Assembly (NCBI RefSeq): GCF_030324495.1
Contig: NZ_JACAGN010000002.1
Span: 1-64,000, forward strand
Origin: Myroides sp. 1354
Lineage (GTDB): Bacteria; Bacteroidota; Bacteroidia; Flavobacteriales; Flavobacteriaceae
Direction: 5' to 3'
DNA length: 64,000 bases
Part shown: positions 1 through 7,900 of the stretch, one piece after another
Layout of the letters: each line of letters begins with the position of its first letter
Position numbering within the stretch: position 1 is the stretch's first letter
Translations under genes and position numbers: made by a program
Notes under the pieces: model-generated
Told to the model about the DNA's origin: nothing
The model's database searches: none
What the model saw: the letters and a program-made list of their open reading frames with translations, nothing else

Positions 1-161
1 GGAAAGAGTGTTTCAAACAAAGGGGCAGATAGCTATCTGCCCTCCTATTTAGAAAAAATAGCTTTCATCAGAAAAAATATTTTGAGCATAATAGGCAAAT
101 TCCCATTTGCTCTTATCTATATATAAGGAAAGAATCAAATAAAATCATCTTTCAAACAAAA

Positions 162-491
162 GGGCAGATAGCTATCTGCCCGTACGGGCGCAGGGGCCTG
201 TGCCCTCCTAATTTAGAAAAAATAGCTTCCATTCGAAAAAAATATTTTGAGTATAATAGGCAAATTTCCATTTGCTCTTATCTATATATAAGGAGAGAAT
301 CAAATAAAATCATCTTTCATGCAAAAGGGCAGATAGCTATCTGCCCGTACGGGCGCAGGGGCCTGTGCCCTCCTAATTTAGAAAAAATAGCTTCCATTCG
401 AAAAAAATATTTTGAGTATAATAGGCAAATTTCCATTTGCTCTTATCTATATATAAGGAGAGAATCAAATAAAATCATCTTTCATGCAAAA
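162..491. repeat. Perfect 165-bp tandem duplication in the array
   Basis: Units 162-326 and 327-491 read as identical by eye over all 165 bases, including the AT-rich linker. This points to a recent duplication or gene conversion. Each unit contains module A (first 20 bases), module B (bases 25-44 of the unit) and the GCAAAT-TTCC-ATTTGC hairpin. Confidence 0.9.
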
Positions 492-773
492 GGGCAGATA
501 GCTATCTGCCTGTACGGGCGCAGGGGCCTGTGCCCTCCTATTTAGAAAAAATACCTTCCATTCAAAAAAGAAACTTCAAACAAAAGGGCAGATAGCTATC
601 TGCCCGCACGGGCACAGGGGCCTGTGCCCTCCTATTTAGAAAAAATAGCTTTCATTCGAAAAAGAAACTTCAAACAAAGGGGCAGATAGCTATCTGCCTG
701 TACGGGCACAGGGGCCTGTGCCCTCCTATTTAGAAAAAATAGCTTTCATTCGAAAAAGAAACTTCAAACAAAG
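492..773. repeat. Three 94-bp units of the array
   Basis: Units 492-585, 586-679 and 680-773 share modules A and B plus a short linker and differ by a few substitutions. They lack about 71 bp of AT-rich linker, including the third hairpin, that is present in the 165-bp units. Substitutions in module B (GCGC versus GCAC) restore or weaken the stem. Confidence 0.85.
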
Positions 774-852
774 GGGCAGATAGCTATCTGCCCCTACATA
801 TATATATATAAGGAGAGGGTCAAAACAACCTAACAACTTCACAATATATTTC

Positions 853-860
853 TATCTTTG
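853..860 (+). promoter_or_regulatory. -7 promoter element of the M3 peptidase gene
   Basis: TATCTTTG matches the Bacteroidota -7 consensus TAnnTTTG and lies 27 bases before the ATG at 888. No TTG is visible at the usual -33 distance, so the promoter is supported by one element only. Confidence 0.55.
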
Positions 861-887
861 AACTTCATATTTTAAATTTTACCTATT

Positions 888-3053
888 ATGTATGTGAAGA
901 AAGCTATTGTAGGTACCTTAACTGGTATAACTTTATTTAGTATGTCATGTAAAAAAAACGCAGATCAAACAGATGCAAATCCAAATTGGGATGAAAGCAA
1001 TGCCTTTTTTGCAGAAAGTACGCTACCGTATCAAACGGCAGATTTTGAAAAAATAAAGAATAAGGATTTCAAACCTGCTATTTTAGAAGGTATGCGTCGT
1101 CAAGTAGAAGCGATTGATAAAATTACAGCTAATACTGAAGCACCTACTTTTGAGAATACGATTGTGGAATTAGAAAAATCAAGTGCATTGTTAAATCGCG
1201 TGAGTTCTGTATTTCATTTATTAGTGGGCGCACATACAAATGATGAAATTAAAGCTATCAACCAAGAGTTATCTCCAAAGTTTGCAGGACATAAGGATGG
1301 TATTTACCTTAATGATGCCTTATTCCAAAGAGTAAAACAATTACACGACCAACAAGCTTCTCTAGGATTAACAAGTGAACAGGCACGTGTACTTGATGTA
1401 TACTATCAAGAGTTTGTTCGTTCTGGCGCTAACTTACAACCTGAGCAAAAAGAAACATTAAAACAATTGAACCAAGAATTGGCCTCTCTTACTACTAAAT
1501 TTGGAGATCAGTTATTGGCTGCTACTAAATCTGGAAGTGTAGTATTCACCAAAGAGGAATTAGATGGATTAAGTGAATCTGAGTTAGAAGCATTCAAACA
1601 AGCGGATGGAACCTATGCTATTCCTTTAAACAATACCACACAGCAACCGATTGCTGCTTCTTTACATAATAAGGAGTCACGCAAAAAATTATTTGACGCT
1701 GGTTGCAGTCGCACAGAAAAAGGAGATGACAACGATACAAGAGAGACATTAATCACAATTGCAAAAAAACGCGCAGCGAAAGCGGAGCTACTAGGTTTTA
1801 AAAACTATGCTGAATGGAGCCTACAAGGAAGCATGGCTAATAAACCAGATCAGGCAAAAAAATTAATGGATCAATTGAGTCCTTATGCTGTAGGGGCAGC
1901 TACACAAGAGGCTAAAGAAATTCAAGACTTAATCAATAAGGAAGCCGATCCATTTACTTTAACAGCAGCTGACTGGGATTATTATGCTGAAAAAATAAGA
2001 GAACAGAAATACGCTTTAAATTTAAATGAAGTAAAACCCTATTTCGAAATGAATGCTGTTTTAGAAAAAGGAGTTTTCTATATGGCAGAGAAATTATATG
2101 GTATTACTTTCGAAGAACGCAAAGATATTCCTGTTTGGCAAGAAGATGTACGCGTTTTTGAAATTTTCAATGAAGATAAAAGTCCCATTGGGTTATTTTA
2201 CGTTGACTTTTACGCGCGTGAATCAAAACGCGGAGGTGCGTGGATGAGTAATATTGTAACACAATCGAAATTATTAAACCAAGCTCCCGTTGTTTACAAT
2301 GTTTGTAACTACCAAAAACCCGCTGCTGGTCAACCTACCCTTTTATCACCAGATGAAGTAATCACCATGTTCCATGAATTCGGTCATGGACTACACGGAT
2401 TCTTATCTGATGTAACTTACCCTTCGGTTGCTGGAACTAGTGTATCGCGTGATTTTGTTGAATTACCTTCACAATTCCACGAACATTTTGCCTTTTTACC
2501 TGAGGTATTGACGAACTATGCAAAACACTACAAAACAGGAGATGTTATTCCTGAAAGTTTAATCGCCAAAATGAAAGCGGCTCAAAACTTTAATATCGGA
2601 TATGGCTTAACTGAGATTTTAAGTGCATCACTATTGGATATGGAATGGCATACTATTTCATCTACAGCAGATATTAAAGATGTTGCAACATTTGAACAAC
2701 AAGCTTTAGCTAAATATGGTATTAATTTAGCCACTGTACCACCGAGATATCGTTCTTCATTCTTCAATCACGTATTTGGAGGAGGATATGCTGCGGGTTA
2801 TTACTCATATACTTGGGCTGAAACATTAGACAACGATGCCTTCCAATGGTTAATGGACAATGGTGGAATGAACCGCAAAAATGGCCAAATCTTCAGAGAT
2901 AAGATTTTATCAAAAGGAAATACTAAGCCATCTGATGAAATGTATCGCGAGTTTAGAGGTAAAGATGCAACGATTGATGCTTATTTAAAAATGAAAGGGT
3001 TTGATCAAAAAACGACATTCAAAAACAACAATAAATTAGATGCTAAAATCTAA
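888..3053 (+). CDS. dcp: M3 family zinc metallopeptidase, Dcp-like lipoprotein
   Basis: Likely a peptidyl-dipeptidase or oligopeptidase that trims short peptides. The 721-residue protein starts with a lipoprotein signal whose lipobox ends at Cys21 (FSMSC), so it should be membrane-anchored in the periplasm. The zinc site is HEFGH at residues 496-500, with the third ligand Glu525 in DFVELPSQ; both are hallmarks of family M3. Length matches the Dcp branch (about 680 residues plus the signal). It is transcribed alone: a palindrome array lies upstream and a strong hairpin terminator follows at once. Dcp versus oligopeptidase A cannot be separated with certainty from motifs alone. Confidence 0.88.
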   Translation: MYVKKAIVGTLTGITLFSMSCKKNADQTDANPNWDESNAFFAESTLPYQTADFEKIKNKDFKPAILEGMRRQVEAIDKITANTEAPTFENTIVELEKSSALLNRVSSVFHLLVGAHTNDEIKAINQELSPKFAGHKDGIYLNDALFQRVKQLHDQQASLGLTSEQARVLDVYYQEFVRSGANLQPEQKETLKQLNQELASLTTKFGDQLLAATKSGSVVFTKEELDGLSESELEAFKQADGTYAIPLNNTTQQPIAASLHNKESRKKLFDAGCSRTEKGDDNDTRETLITIAKKRAAKAELLGFKNYAEWSLQGSMANKPDQAKKLMDQLSPYAVGAATQEAKEIQDLINKEADPFTLTAADWDYYAEKIREQKYALNLNEVKPYFEMNAVLEKGVFYMAEKLYGITFEERKDIPVWQEDVRVFEIFNEDKSPIGLFYVDFYARESKRGGAWMSNIVTQSKLLNQAPVVYNVCNYQKPAAGQPTLLSPDEVITMFHEFGHGLHGFLSDVTYPSVAGTSVSRDFVELPSQFHEHFAFLPEVLTNYAKHYKTGDVIPESLIAKMKAAQNFNIGYGLTEILSASLLDMEWHTISSTADIKDVATFEQQALAKYGINLATVPPRYRSSFFNHVFGGGYAAGYYSYTWAETLDNDAFQWLMDNGGMNRKNGQIFRDKILSKGNTKPSDEMYREFRGKDATIDAYLKMKGFDQKTTFKNNNKLDAKI

Positions 3054-3058
3054 TCCAT

Positions 3059-3094
3059 AAAAAAAGGTCAGAGTTTACACTCTGACCTTTTTTT
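3059..3094. terminator. Bidirectional terminator between convergent genes
   Basis: The stem GGTCAGAGT/ACTCTGACC has a 4-base loop and is flanked by an A-run on the left and a T-run on the right. It can end both the plus-strand peptidase transcript and the minus-strand lipoprotein transcript, whose stop codon it touches. Confidence 0.9.
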
Positions 3095-3635
3095 ATTTTA
3101 TTTCTTTAAAGCTATCAACCATTTTATTCATAGCTTCTTGATTTTTGTCTTTGTATTCCTTTAAAGTCCAAGTCAACACTTGATAATAGTCTTCTTTCCC
3201 TTGAAACGCAGCAAACTTATAATAAACATCTAATCCTCCGATTCTCGCTGTAAAGTCAACCGTTCTCCCAGGCAATTCATTAATCGTTTGATCCTGAAGT
3301 TGCAACTCACTTGGATTTAATTCATCCAATGTAGACGTTAAGTACTCTAATGTTGTTCCTGAAAATTGTGTAAATATATCTTCTCCTTCTACAGTAGTTG
3401 GATCGAATAGTTCGTCGATTTCACTTTTGTTTTCCTTAATCACAATAAGGTAAAGTTCTTCTTTGACATTTTGTAACTGTAAGGCGGCATCGCCATTTAA
3501 TCCTCTTGTTTTTTGCATGGTACTGGGAACAGCAACACTAAATAGGTCATCCTGTACAATTTCTGTATAAGTAGTTTTACTCGTACAACTTACCATTACT
3601 ACTAAAAGAAGTAGTATACTTCCAATTTTCTTCAT
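3093..3635 (-). CDS. Small lipoprotein of unknown function
   Basis: I do not recognise the family. The start is placed at the MKK codon (3635), giving 180 residues. An upstream in-frame ATG at 3668 abuts a -7 promoter element and would precede transcription, and 3638 is an alternative ATG. The N-terminus is a classic lipoprotein signal with a lipobox ending at Cys17 (VVMVSC). The rest is soluble and mixed, without Cys or an obvious catalytic motif, resembling small PsbP/DUF-type secreted proteins in general character only. It lies just downstream of the luciferase-like gene but has its own promoter inside the end of that gene. Confidence 0.75.
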   Translation of the reverse strand: MKKIGSILLLLVVMVSCTSKTTYTEIVQDDLFSVAVPSTMQKTRGLNGDAALQLQNVKEELYLIVIKENKSEIDELFDPTTVEGEDIFTQFSGTTLEYLTSTLDELNPSELQLQDQTINELPGRTVDFTARIGGLDVYYKFAAFQGKEDYYQVLTWTLKEYKDKNQEAMNKMVDSFKEIK

Positions 3636-3657
3636 CATACGTATTTGATTTATCGAA

Positions 3658-3690
3658 CAAAAATACATACAAAATTAAGACTGTTCCAAA
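3658..3690 (-). promoter_or_regulatory. Promoter of the small lipoprotein gene
   Basis: On the minus strand TTTG (3690-3687), a 21-base spacer and TATTTTTG (3665-3658) match both Bacteroidota promoter elements. The -33 box lies inside the last codons of the upstream monooxygenase gene. Confidence 0.7.
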
Positions 3691-4682
3691 TCTTGCATCA
3701 CTTCTGCAAATAACTTCATGCTATACTTGCGTTGTTCATAATCGTAGATTGGAGTGGTAATCATTAATTCATCTACTTCTAATACTTCACAGAAGCGATT
3801 CAGTTCCGGTAGCATTTCCTCTTTTGTCCCAATAAATGAACAAGCAGTCATATTATACACCGCAGCCTCTTCTTGCACAGTCCATATTCCCTGCATGGAT
3901 TCAATAGGGGGTTGCAAGGGTTTTCTATCATTTCTTATAATTCCCAAAAACATGCGATAAAAAGATGTGGCTAATTTTTCAGCTTCATAAGCAGAATCAG
4001 CTAAGATAACATTCACACAAGGCATGAAGTACGGTTGTTCAAGCTGAGCAGAAGGTTTAAAATTATTTCTATAAATTTTTCCTGCCATTTGAATTTGATC
4101 AGGCGCAAAATGACTGGCAAAAGCATAAGGTAATCCCAGCTCAGCGGCTAAATAAGCACTTTCTGTGCTTGAGCCTAGAATCCAAAAAGGAATATCCAAT
4201 CCTTCACCTGGAAAAGCCCTGACTTTTGCCTCGGCATTTGTTTCGCTAAAAAATGTTTTCAACTCTTGAATTTGCTGAGGAAAGAAATTAGCACTTTGTA
4301 TGTCATTTCTCCTTAATGCCATGGCGGTGAGTTGATCGGTTCCTTGTGCTCTTCCCAATCCCAAATCAATGCGATTGGGATATAAAGATTCTAACGTACC
4401 AAATTGTTCTGCGATCACTAAGGGCGGATGATTGGGCAACATAATTCCTCCGGACCCCACTCTTATTTTTTCAGTCCCTCCTGCTACATAACCGATGAGA
4501 ACCGAAGTAGCCGAACTCGCAATATGGGGCATGTTGTGGTGTTCGGCTAACCAAAAGCGAGTATAATTCAATTGCTCAGCATGTTGAGCGCTAACTAAAA
4601 CATTGTTTAATGTTTCTTTCGTCGATTTTTCTGCACCTATAACGGCTAAATCTAAGAAAGAATAAGGTATATTTTTATTCAT
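3675..4682 (-). CDS. LLM-class flavin-dependent oxidoreductase
   Basis: Luciferase-like monooxygenase family protein, expected to use reduced flavin and oxygen on an unknown substrate. The start is set at the ATG at 4682 ([13 protein letters not shown]), giving 335 residues; an upstream in-frame extension to 4730 adds a sequence unlike the family. Family features are the [14 protein letters not shown] segment near residue 50, [13 protein letters not shown], and [14 protein letters not shown]. These place it in the MsnO8/YhbW-like subgroup often annotated only as LLM class. It is cytoplasmic, with no signal peptide. Neighbours give no pathway clue. Confidence 0.85.
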   Translation of the reverse strand: MNKNIPYSFLDLAVIGAEKSTKETLNNVLVSAQHAEQLNYTRFWLAEHHNMPHIASSATSVLIGYVAGGTEKIRVGSGGIMLPNHPPLVIAEQFGTLESLYPNRIDLGLGRAQGTDQLTAMALRRNDIQSANFFPQQIQELKTFFSETNAEAKVRAFPGEGLDIPFWILGSSTESAYLAAELGLPYAFASHFAPDQIQMAGKIYRNNFKPSAQLEQPYFMPCVNVILADSAYEAEKLATSFYRMFLGIIRNDRKPLQPPIESMQGIWTVQEEAAVYNMTACSFIGTKEEMLPELNRFCEVLEVDELMITTPIYDYEQRKYSMKLFAEVMQDLEQS

Positions 4683-4800
4683 ATTACTTAATCTAATGAA
4701 CGAATTTTTGTAAGCTATTAAAGTAATCAATAAAAAAAGAATACCCTAGGGCAATAGAAATAGTTTAACATATCAGGCTACTTGTCTTTTAAACACAACA

Positions 4801-4828
4801 AAAAAGCCCATTCTAAATTGAATGAGCT
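4801..4828 (-). terminator. Terminator of xpt
   Basis: On the minus strand the arms AGCTCATTC and GAATGGGCT (one G-T pair) enclose six bases and run into a T-run. It lies 9 bases past the xpt stop codon. Confidence 0.85.
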
Positions 4829-4836
4829 TCATGTTA

Positions 4837-5403
4837 TTATCGAATTGTGATTGTGCAATTGGACAAGTCGTCAATAATTGCTAAAGATTCAACGCGTACT
4901 CCTTTTTCTTCGAGTAAATTTCTTCCTTGTTGGAAGGCCTTCTCAATGATGAAGCCCATTCCTACCAAATTAGCACCTGACTGTTCTATAAGATCCAACA
5001 CTCCTACTGCTGCATTTCCATAGGCTAAAAAATCATCTACGAAAAGTACATTATCTTCTGGTGTTAAAAAATCATTGCTAATCACTACGTCATACGTTCT
5101 ATCTTTTGTAAAAGAGTGAATTTGTGTATGCAACATATTTTCCATGGTACTCGGTTTCTTTTTCTTTGCAAATACTACAGGAAGATTAAGCAAATATCCT
5201 GTCATGATAGCCGGTGCGATTCCACTGGCTTCAATCGTCATAATCTTATTTACATTGGTTGCGGCAAATCGACGGACAAACTCTACTCCAATGGATTTCA
5301 TTAAAACTGGATCCATTTGGTGATTGATAAAGCTATCTACTTTTAAAATTCCTCCTTCAAAACATCTTCCATCTTGAAGAATTCGCTGACGTAATAATTC
5401 CAT
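4837..5403 (-). CDS. xpt: Xanthine phosphoribosyltransferase
   Basis: Converts xanthine and PRPP to XMP in purine salvage. The 188-residue length is typical of Xpt. The PRPP-binding loop [13 protein letters not shown] is at residues 119-131, and the N-terminal [12 protein letters not shown] and the [16 protein letters not shown] segment are family signatures. It appears monocistronic, with a terminator after it and a hairpin upstream at 5434. I looked for a purine riboswitch in the 139-base leader and saw none, which differs from the Bacillus arrangement. Confidence 0.93.
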   Translation of the reverse strand: MELLRQRILQDGRCFEGGILKVDSFINHQMDPVLMKSIGVEFVRRFAATNVNKIMTIEASGIAPAIMTGYLLNLPVVFAKKKKPSTMENMLHTQIHSFTKDRTYDVVISNDFLTPEDNVLFVDDFLAYGNAAVGVLDLIEQSGANLVGMGFIIEKAFQQGRNLLEEKGVRVESLAIIDDLSNCTITIR

Positions 5404-5433
5404 TATTTTGTGTGTTGTCTATGAATAAATAAA

Positions 5434-5457
5434 GGAGATTGGCGAATCTCCTTTTTT
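5434..5457. terminator. Hairpin terminator between the methyltransferase gene and xpt
   Basis: GGAGATT-GGCG-AATCTCC (5434-5451) is followed by a T-run on the plus strand and by a T-rich stretch on the minus strand. It most likely ends the minus-strand methyltransferase transcript before xpt. Confidence 0.6.
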
Positions 5458-5542
5458 GATACTATAATTACGCGAAGTTAAAATAATATAAATCGTTTAC
5501 AAAAATCGAAAACGCATTTTTAAAATAGAACTAACTTAAAAC

Positions 5543-6199
5543 TTACTTCTTCCCTTTCAATACCACAAAAGGTCGAATTACTTTATTACCTACTTTATCT
5601 AATGTATTTTCGATATATTGCCAACGCTCAACATGACTATATCCGATATTGGTCATGATGCGAATCAACCATTCTGTTCGGTAAAAATGGAAAACATCTT
5701 CTGTTGCAAAAGGCTGTTGTTGTGCAAAATCTTCTCGTATATAGGATAGTGCTATGCTTCCTCCTGGTTTGAGCACTCGGTATATTTCTGTAAAATATTT
5801 AACTGGGTCATTCCAAAAATAAACCGTATTTACTGAAAAACAATGATTAAAAAACTTATCAGGATAAGAAAGCGTATTCAATTCATCAGCTAATTTCAAT
5901 TCTATTTTTTCCTGACTCAAAGATTCCTTTACTTTCGCCCCCATCTCCAACATCAACGCAGAGATTTCTACTCCATAATAACTGAGATTCTGAGCTGCTG
6001 AAAAAATATAGGGTAAATGCTTTGCGCTACCAAATCCGATTTCTAAGACCGTATCCTCTTGATACAATTGCAAACGATCTACAGTTTTGTAAATCATATT
6101 GCTATTTGATTTAAACATTACTTCTGCCAACTCCTCTCCTGCTTGTCCTGAAGGACATCGCAACTGATTCGCTACCTCATTTAAATCTAAATTATTCAT
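5543..6199 (-). CDS. Class I SAM-dependent methyltransferase
   Basis: A 218-residue methyltransferase of the type 11 (UbiE-like) class. Motif I is VLEIGFGSAK at residues 51-60, the acidic end of strand 2 is in YYGVEIS, and the post-motif YRVLKPGGSIALSYI is clear. There is no signal peptide or membrane segment, so it is cytoplasmic. The substrate cannot be told from sequence. It is a single gene with its own -7 element (6216-6223), and the neighbours (xpt, heme uptake) give no functional link. Confidence 0.85.
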   Translation of the reverse strand: MNNLDLNEVANQLRCPSGQAGEELAEVMFKSNSNMIYKTVDRLQLYQEDTVLEIGFGSAKHLPYIFSAAQNLSYYGVEISALMLEMGAKVKESLSQEKIELKLADELNTLSYPDKFFNHCFSVNTVYFWNDPVKYFTEIYRVLKPGGSIALSYIREDFAQQQPFATEDVFHFYRTEWLIRIMTNIGYSHVERWQYIENTLDKVGNKVIRPFVVLKGKK

Positions 6200-6215
6200 T
6201 CTTTTTAATTTTGCT

Positions 6216-6223
6216 CAAAGATA
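6216..6223 (-). promoter_or_regulatory. -7 element of the methyltransferase gene
   Basis: TATCTTTG on the minus strand, 16 bases before the ATG at 6199. No matching -33 TTG is seen. Confidence 0.5.
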
Positions 6224-6302
6224 ACTATTTAGAATAAATCTACATAATATTCGACCGTATTATTTTCGACTTATTCCATTAAAAAAGAAGGTTTTGCAAA
6301 CG

Positions 6303-6332
6303 AAAAACCCCGAAAGACTACTTCGGGGTTTT
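6303..6332 (-). terminator. Terminator of the heme-uptake operon
   Basis: On the minus strand the stem AAAACCCCGAAG/CTTTCGGGGTTTT (one bulged base) with a 4-base loop and a T-run lies about 115 bases after the HmuY-like stop codon. The 3' untranslated region is therefore fairly long. Confidence 0.8.
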
Positions 6333-6449
6333 CCTAACAAAAATAAACTAACAACTCAATAAAGAACAAATACAAAAAGCTATTTGCCATTCGATTGAAT
6401 TCAACATATAGAGTGCGACAACTAATCTCTATATACTCTTAACTATCTT

Positions 6450-7898
6450 TTATCTCAACAATGAATATTCGAATTTTGGATATCCGCGATCCCCTTTTTC
6501 ATTGAAGAAATCTAACATTCTCATTTTATAATAATGCCCTTTTGCATCTTTGATTACATAAAACACATTTTTATACAACACTTTTGCATTGGCTACCTCT
6601 CTCCATGTCCCACCAATCGTCGTAAAATCACTAGACAATAAGTTTTCCTCTACACTTTGTAAATTATATGCTTTATAAAAATTCTTATCTCCTGCAGGAA
6701 TAATTACCTTGTATGCTTTTACTCCTCCATAACTGTTTTGGACAATAAAGTCCGAATATCCGTAAGATCCTTTTGGATCTCCTCCTTGATCTACTTTATT
6801 GGTAAATACAGTAAAGTTTAAATCCCATTTTGTTTTACTTGGCTCTACTTGTACAATGCGATTTGTGTTAAAGCTATAAAACGTAAAATTGAATCCAGCT
6901 GATTTAGGTATCATTACTTCTTTGTGCGTGCTATCGTTGATATCAGCATATTGCAATAGATAACCTCCTTCACGCTTTAAGATGCGAACTTTTTTCCAAC
7001 CGCGTTCTTTTCCTGTAACTAAAACCGATCCTGGTTCAACTGCATCTTCTCCTGGATCAAATCCCATATTGATTAAATACACTTTATTATTTGCATCATT
7101 ATCGGAGATAGCTTGAATTGCTGTTTTATTTGGATCACCAGATGGATCATCAATATACGCTAAGTTAGCAGGGTCAAAGGTTCCAATTTTCACAACATTT
7201 TTCATGTCGCGAATGGTATTGTCCTCACGTACATCATCAATAGAACCTGCTCCTTGAATAATTCCCGCGGCCATATAAACGGAGCCATTTAAACGAACTC
7301 TGAATTCGCTTCCGCTATCAAAAGCCAAATCCCATGTATTTCGCTTTACTTCGTACATCGCTTTTCCTCCTAAATCAACATAAACCTGATTAGGTTGTGT
7401 TGGCCCTCCAACATTGGGTGTCATGATTCCTCCTAATGAGGTATCAAAACTAATCATCATCACATTATACCCTTGGATTTTCGGTGTCTTCTCGTTGTAA
7501 TTTACCTTTACTATATTGAACTGAATCGTTTTATCCATTCGATCGTAAGGGAAAATTAAGTTCTCAAAGGTGAATGAAGTACTTTTCATTCCCTTTGAAA
7601 AAGGCACAATTAACTTAAGATTGTTTGCTGCAGGTATTGTAGCGAAGTCTACGCCATAAATAGCTTTACTTGGAATAATCTGAATCTCAACACTTCCCTC
7701 TCCTTGCGCCATTTCAGAAAAAACTAAATCTACTTTTCGCGTTGTTTCAATCTCTCTATATGGGATAGAAGGATCGTCAAAAGCCACAATAAAATCGCGT
7801 ACATCACTATTTCCATTATTAGAATCTTTCTCACATGAACTGAAAAAAACAAGTGCAACAAGTGCAATAACAAGTTTTCCTAATTTATAATTCTTCAT
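6450..7898 (-). CDS. hmuY: HmuY-family heme-binding lipoprotein, extended
   Basis: Probable surface or periplasmic heme-capture lipoprotein that hands heme to the adjacent TonB receptor. The signal has a lipobox ending at Cys22 (VFFSSC). HmuY-type WDL-x-F motifs occur at about residues 188 (TWDLAF) and 360 (KWDLNF). At 482 residues it is about twice the size of Porphyromonas HmuY; residues 35-155 look like an added beta-rich, Calx-beta-like domain. Only two histidines occur in the whole protein (in STHKEV and AKGHYYKM). It starts 2 bases after the receptor stop codon, so the two are co-transcribed. The family call is firm from context; the heme-ligand assignment is open. Confidence 0.8.
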   Translation of the reverse strand: MKNYKLGKLVIALVALVFFSSCEKDSNNGNSDVRDFIVAFDDPSIPYREIETTRKVDLVFSEMAQGEGSVEIQIIPSKAIYGVDFATIPAANNLKLIVPFSKGMKSTSFTFENLIFPYDRMDKTIQFNIVKVNYNEKTPKIQGYNVMMISFDTSLGGIMTPNVGGPTQPNQVYVDLGGKAMYEVKRNTWDLAFDSGSEFRVRLNGSVYMAAGIIQGAGSIDDVREDNTIRDMKNVVKIGTFDPANLAYIDDPSGDPNKTAIQAISDNDANNKVYLINMGFDPGEDAVEPGSVLVTGKERGWKKVRILKREGGYLLQYADINDSTHKEVMIPKSAGFNFTFYSFNTNRIVQVEPSKTKWDLNFTVFTNKVDQGGDPKGSYGYSDFIVQNSYGGVKAYKVIIPAGDKNFYKAYNLQSVEENLLSSDFTTIGGTWREVANAKVLYKNVFYVIKDAKGHYYKMRMLDFFNEKGDRGYPKFEYSLLR

Positions 7899-7900
7899 AA

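Larger units (their letters stand above)
1..887. repeat. Modular palindromic repeat array
   Basis: No gene is seen here. A 20-bp palindrome, GGGCAGATAGCTATCTGCCC (module A), occurs seven times, starting at 23, 162, 327, 492, 586, 680 and 774; the copies at 492 and 680 end in T and have one mismatch. Five copies (starting 162, 327, 492, 586, 680) are followed after a 4-base GTAC or GCAC linker by a second hairpin (module B, 9-bp arms around GG, for example 610-629). The first and last copies lack B. The longer units also carry a small GCAAAT/ATTTGC hairpin (for example 95-110). Unit lengths are 139, 165, 165, 94, 94 and 94 bp. The array ends about 60 bp before the promoter of the M3 peptidase gene. 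There is no cas gene, transposase or ORF within it. Function is unknown. Confidence 0.9.

Noticed and set aside
1..820. CRISPR array
   Set aside because: Repeats are themselves long palindromes, the intervening sequences are near-identical copies rather than unique spacers, unit length changes, and no cas gene is present.
5404..5542. Purine riboswitch upstream of xpt
   Set aside because: The leader shows only a simple short hairpin; the three-way junction and conserved core of purine riboswitches were not found.
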